This document shows positions 63,061 to 64,000 of a DNA stretch of 64,000 nt, in pieces (within the stretch, counting starts at the first letter, position 1; each line of letters opens with the position of its first letter). Made by a program: the position numbers and the translations under genes. Origin of the DNA: Orientallactaga sibirica (lineage: Eukaryota; Chordata; Mammalia; Rodentia; Dipodidae); assembly GCA_036365145.1 (NCBI GenBank), contig JAEOAD010000031.1, forward strand, positions 13,116,001-13,180,000. The letters are read 5' to 3'. The notes under the pieces were generated by a model that saw nothing but the letters and a program-made list of their open reading frames with translations, did not search any database and was not told the DNA's origin.

Positions 63061-64000
63061 GAAGTGACATTCCCAAGTAATGTCGCTGGGCTAAAGAGAT
63101 CCTAGTGTTTCATTCAGCTGAGCAGGTTCCCTACAACCAAAGGCTTACACAATGGAGTTCCTATGGCCTGGTCTTTTTGTTTTAGAAACACTCTGCCAAT
63201 ATTTTCCCTCTTTGTCCCTCCAGAGAGCTTTCTTGGCCATTGCATCTGAATACTTATTAGATTTTGCTTCTTGACCCCTCCCCTCTGACTGTCCCAAGCT
63301 GTCCTATTTATAACTTTCAGCTGTTGGCAGGTCTGTAGTGCTGGCCTTTGGGGAGACATACATAGACTGGGTTGCCTCGGAGTTGTCTGGGAACACAGGC
63401 TGGGGTGATGGAGACACCCAGGCGAGTCTTGTCTCTCAGAATTTATGATGAAAAGTTGGATTTTTGTGAGCCTGGATTTTTACGATGGACAACAGCTCTG
63501 TGTCTGTAATTTGCAGAAGGATGGGGAGGGCACATTCCACTTCAGCAGGAACTGGCTAAAACCAGCTTTTTGACTTACAAATTAGTCAATAACTCTCTAG
63601 CAAAAATTAGAAATCATGGCTTCAGTTACAAATTGCCTCTGTTAAAGTAACTTAAAAAAAAACAACGCACACACTAAATGGACTATTTGGGACAAAATTT
63701 AAATAAGGGTTTTGGGCAAAGTGTTTTCCTGCAAGAGTATGTGATGTGAGGGGAGTCATTATGGTATGCACATGGCTCTGGAGAGAGAATTGTCTTGTGG
63801 AGGAAGTCAGTGGAGGTGGATATGGGTGGTTGGGTTGGTTTTAGGTGTAAATCATCCATGCTATGGTCGCCTTGATAAGCATATACAATTCCACATTGAC
63901 TTTTGATTGGCTCCCAGGCATTCAGCAAGCTGTACTTCCAAAGGCTTTAACTGGTCTGGCTCACCTTTAAATGTATGATTTTCCTTGTTCTGAAAAGCTA
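63061..64000. other. Unique non-coding sequence
   Basis: No repeat or exon recognised to the window end. Confidence 0.4.

Noticed and set aside
1..64000. CRISPR array, phage or bacterial mobile system
   Set aside because: No regularly spaced identical repeats with unique spacers, no prokaryotic gene density. All signals are mammalian.

Overview
The window reads as a rodent nuclear genome, most probably a jerboa-type dipodoid (inference). Two short retroposon families carry that call. The first is a B1-type 7SL SINE present in at least 19 copies. The second is a tRNA-derived SINE, about 22 copies in both orientations, with an internal tRNA-like head, a shared GCCAGATGCACAAGG core and a pyrimidine-rich 3' end before an AAATAAAT tail. 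I recognise that second family as the DIP type of the B2 superfamily. B4-type tRNA/B1 fusion SINEs, MIR, L2, ERVL/MaLR LTRs and LINE-1 3' ends fill in a typical mammalian gene-poor landscape. There are no bacterial-type operons, no CRISPR array and no convincing long open reading frame. The longest ORF, 179 codons, is antisense inside a LINE-1 3' UTR.

Layout. About 1.49-3.26 kb is a dense CpG island. It contains a good minus-strand first-exon candidate (ATG at 2145, splice donor after 2132), so the gene it would drive runs leftward out of the window. A strong CTCF-like site and two abutting inverted repeats lie just outside the island's left edge. A smaller CpG-rich patch lies at about 4.79-5.09 kb. 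The remainder, about 5-64 kb, is intergenic or intronic and repeat-rich. Within it I see three weak coding-like signals: a plus-strand candidate signal-peptide exon at 28785-28890; a plus-strand candidate exon with a polypyrimidine acceptor at 45336; and, best of the three, a degenerate minus-strand block at about 38.42-39.93 kb that looks like a decayed coding sequence containing a tandem repeat of about 190 bp encoding basic peptide. I could not name a gene for any of them.

Transposon archaeology is the strongest content. Many copies have readable target-site duplications, so order of insertion can be inferred: a MaLR LTR split a DIP SINE (12339-12692), an intact ERVL LTR has TG/CA ends and a GACAC duplication (48329-48805), two LINE-1 3' UTRs meet tail to tail (40.4-44.3 kb), a LINE-1 sits inside a LINE-1 with a B1 nearby (56.8-58.6 kb), and two B1 copies share private variants inside a single outer duplication (26.7-27.05 kb).

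No clearly novel biological system is visible. The items most worth follow-up are the tandem-repeat pseudogene candidate, the CpG-island first exon with its CTCF-like and palindromic flank, and the B1 dimer. Family names rest on remembered consensus patterns, not on a database search.
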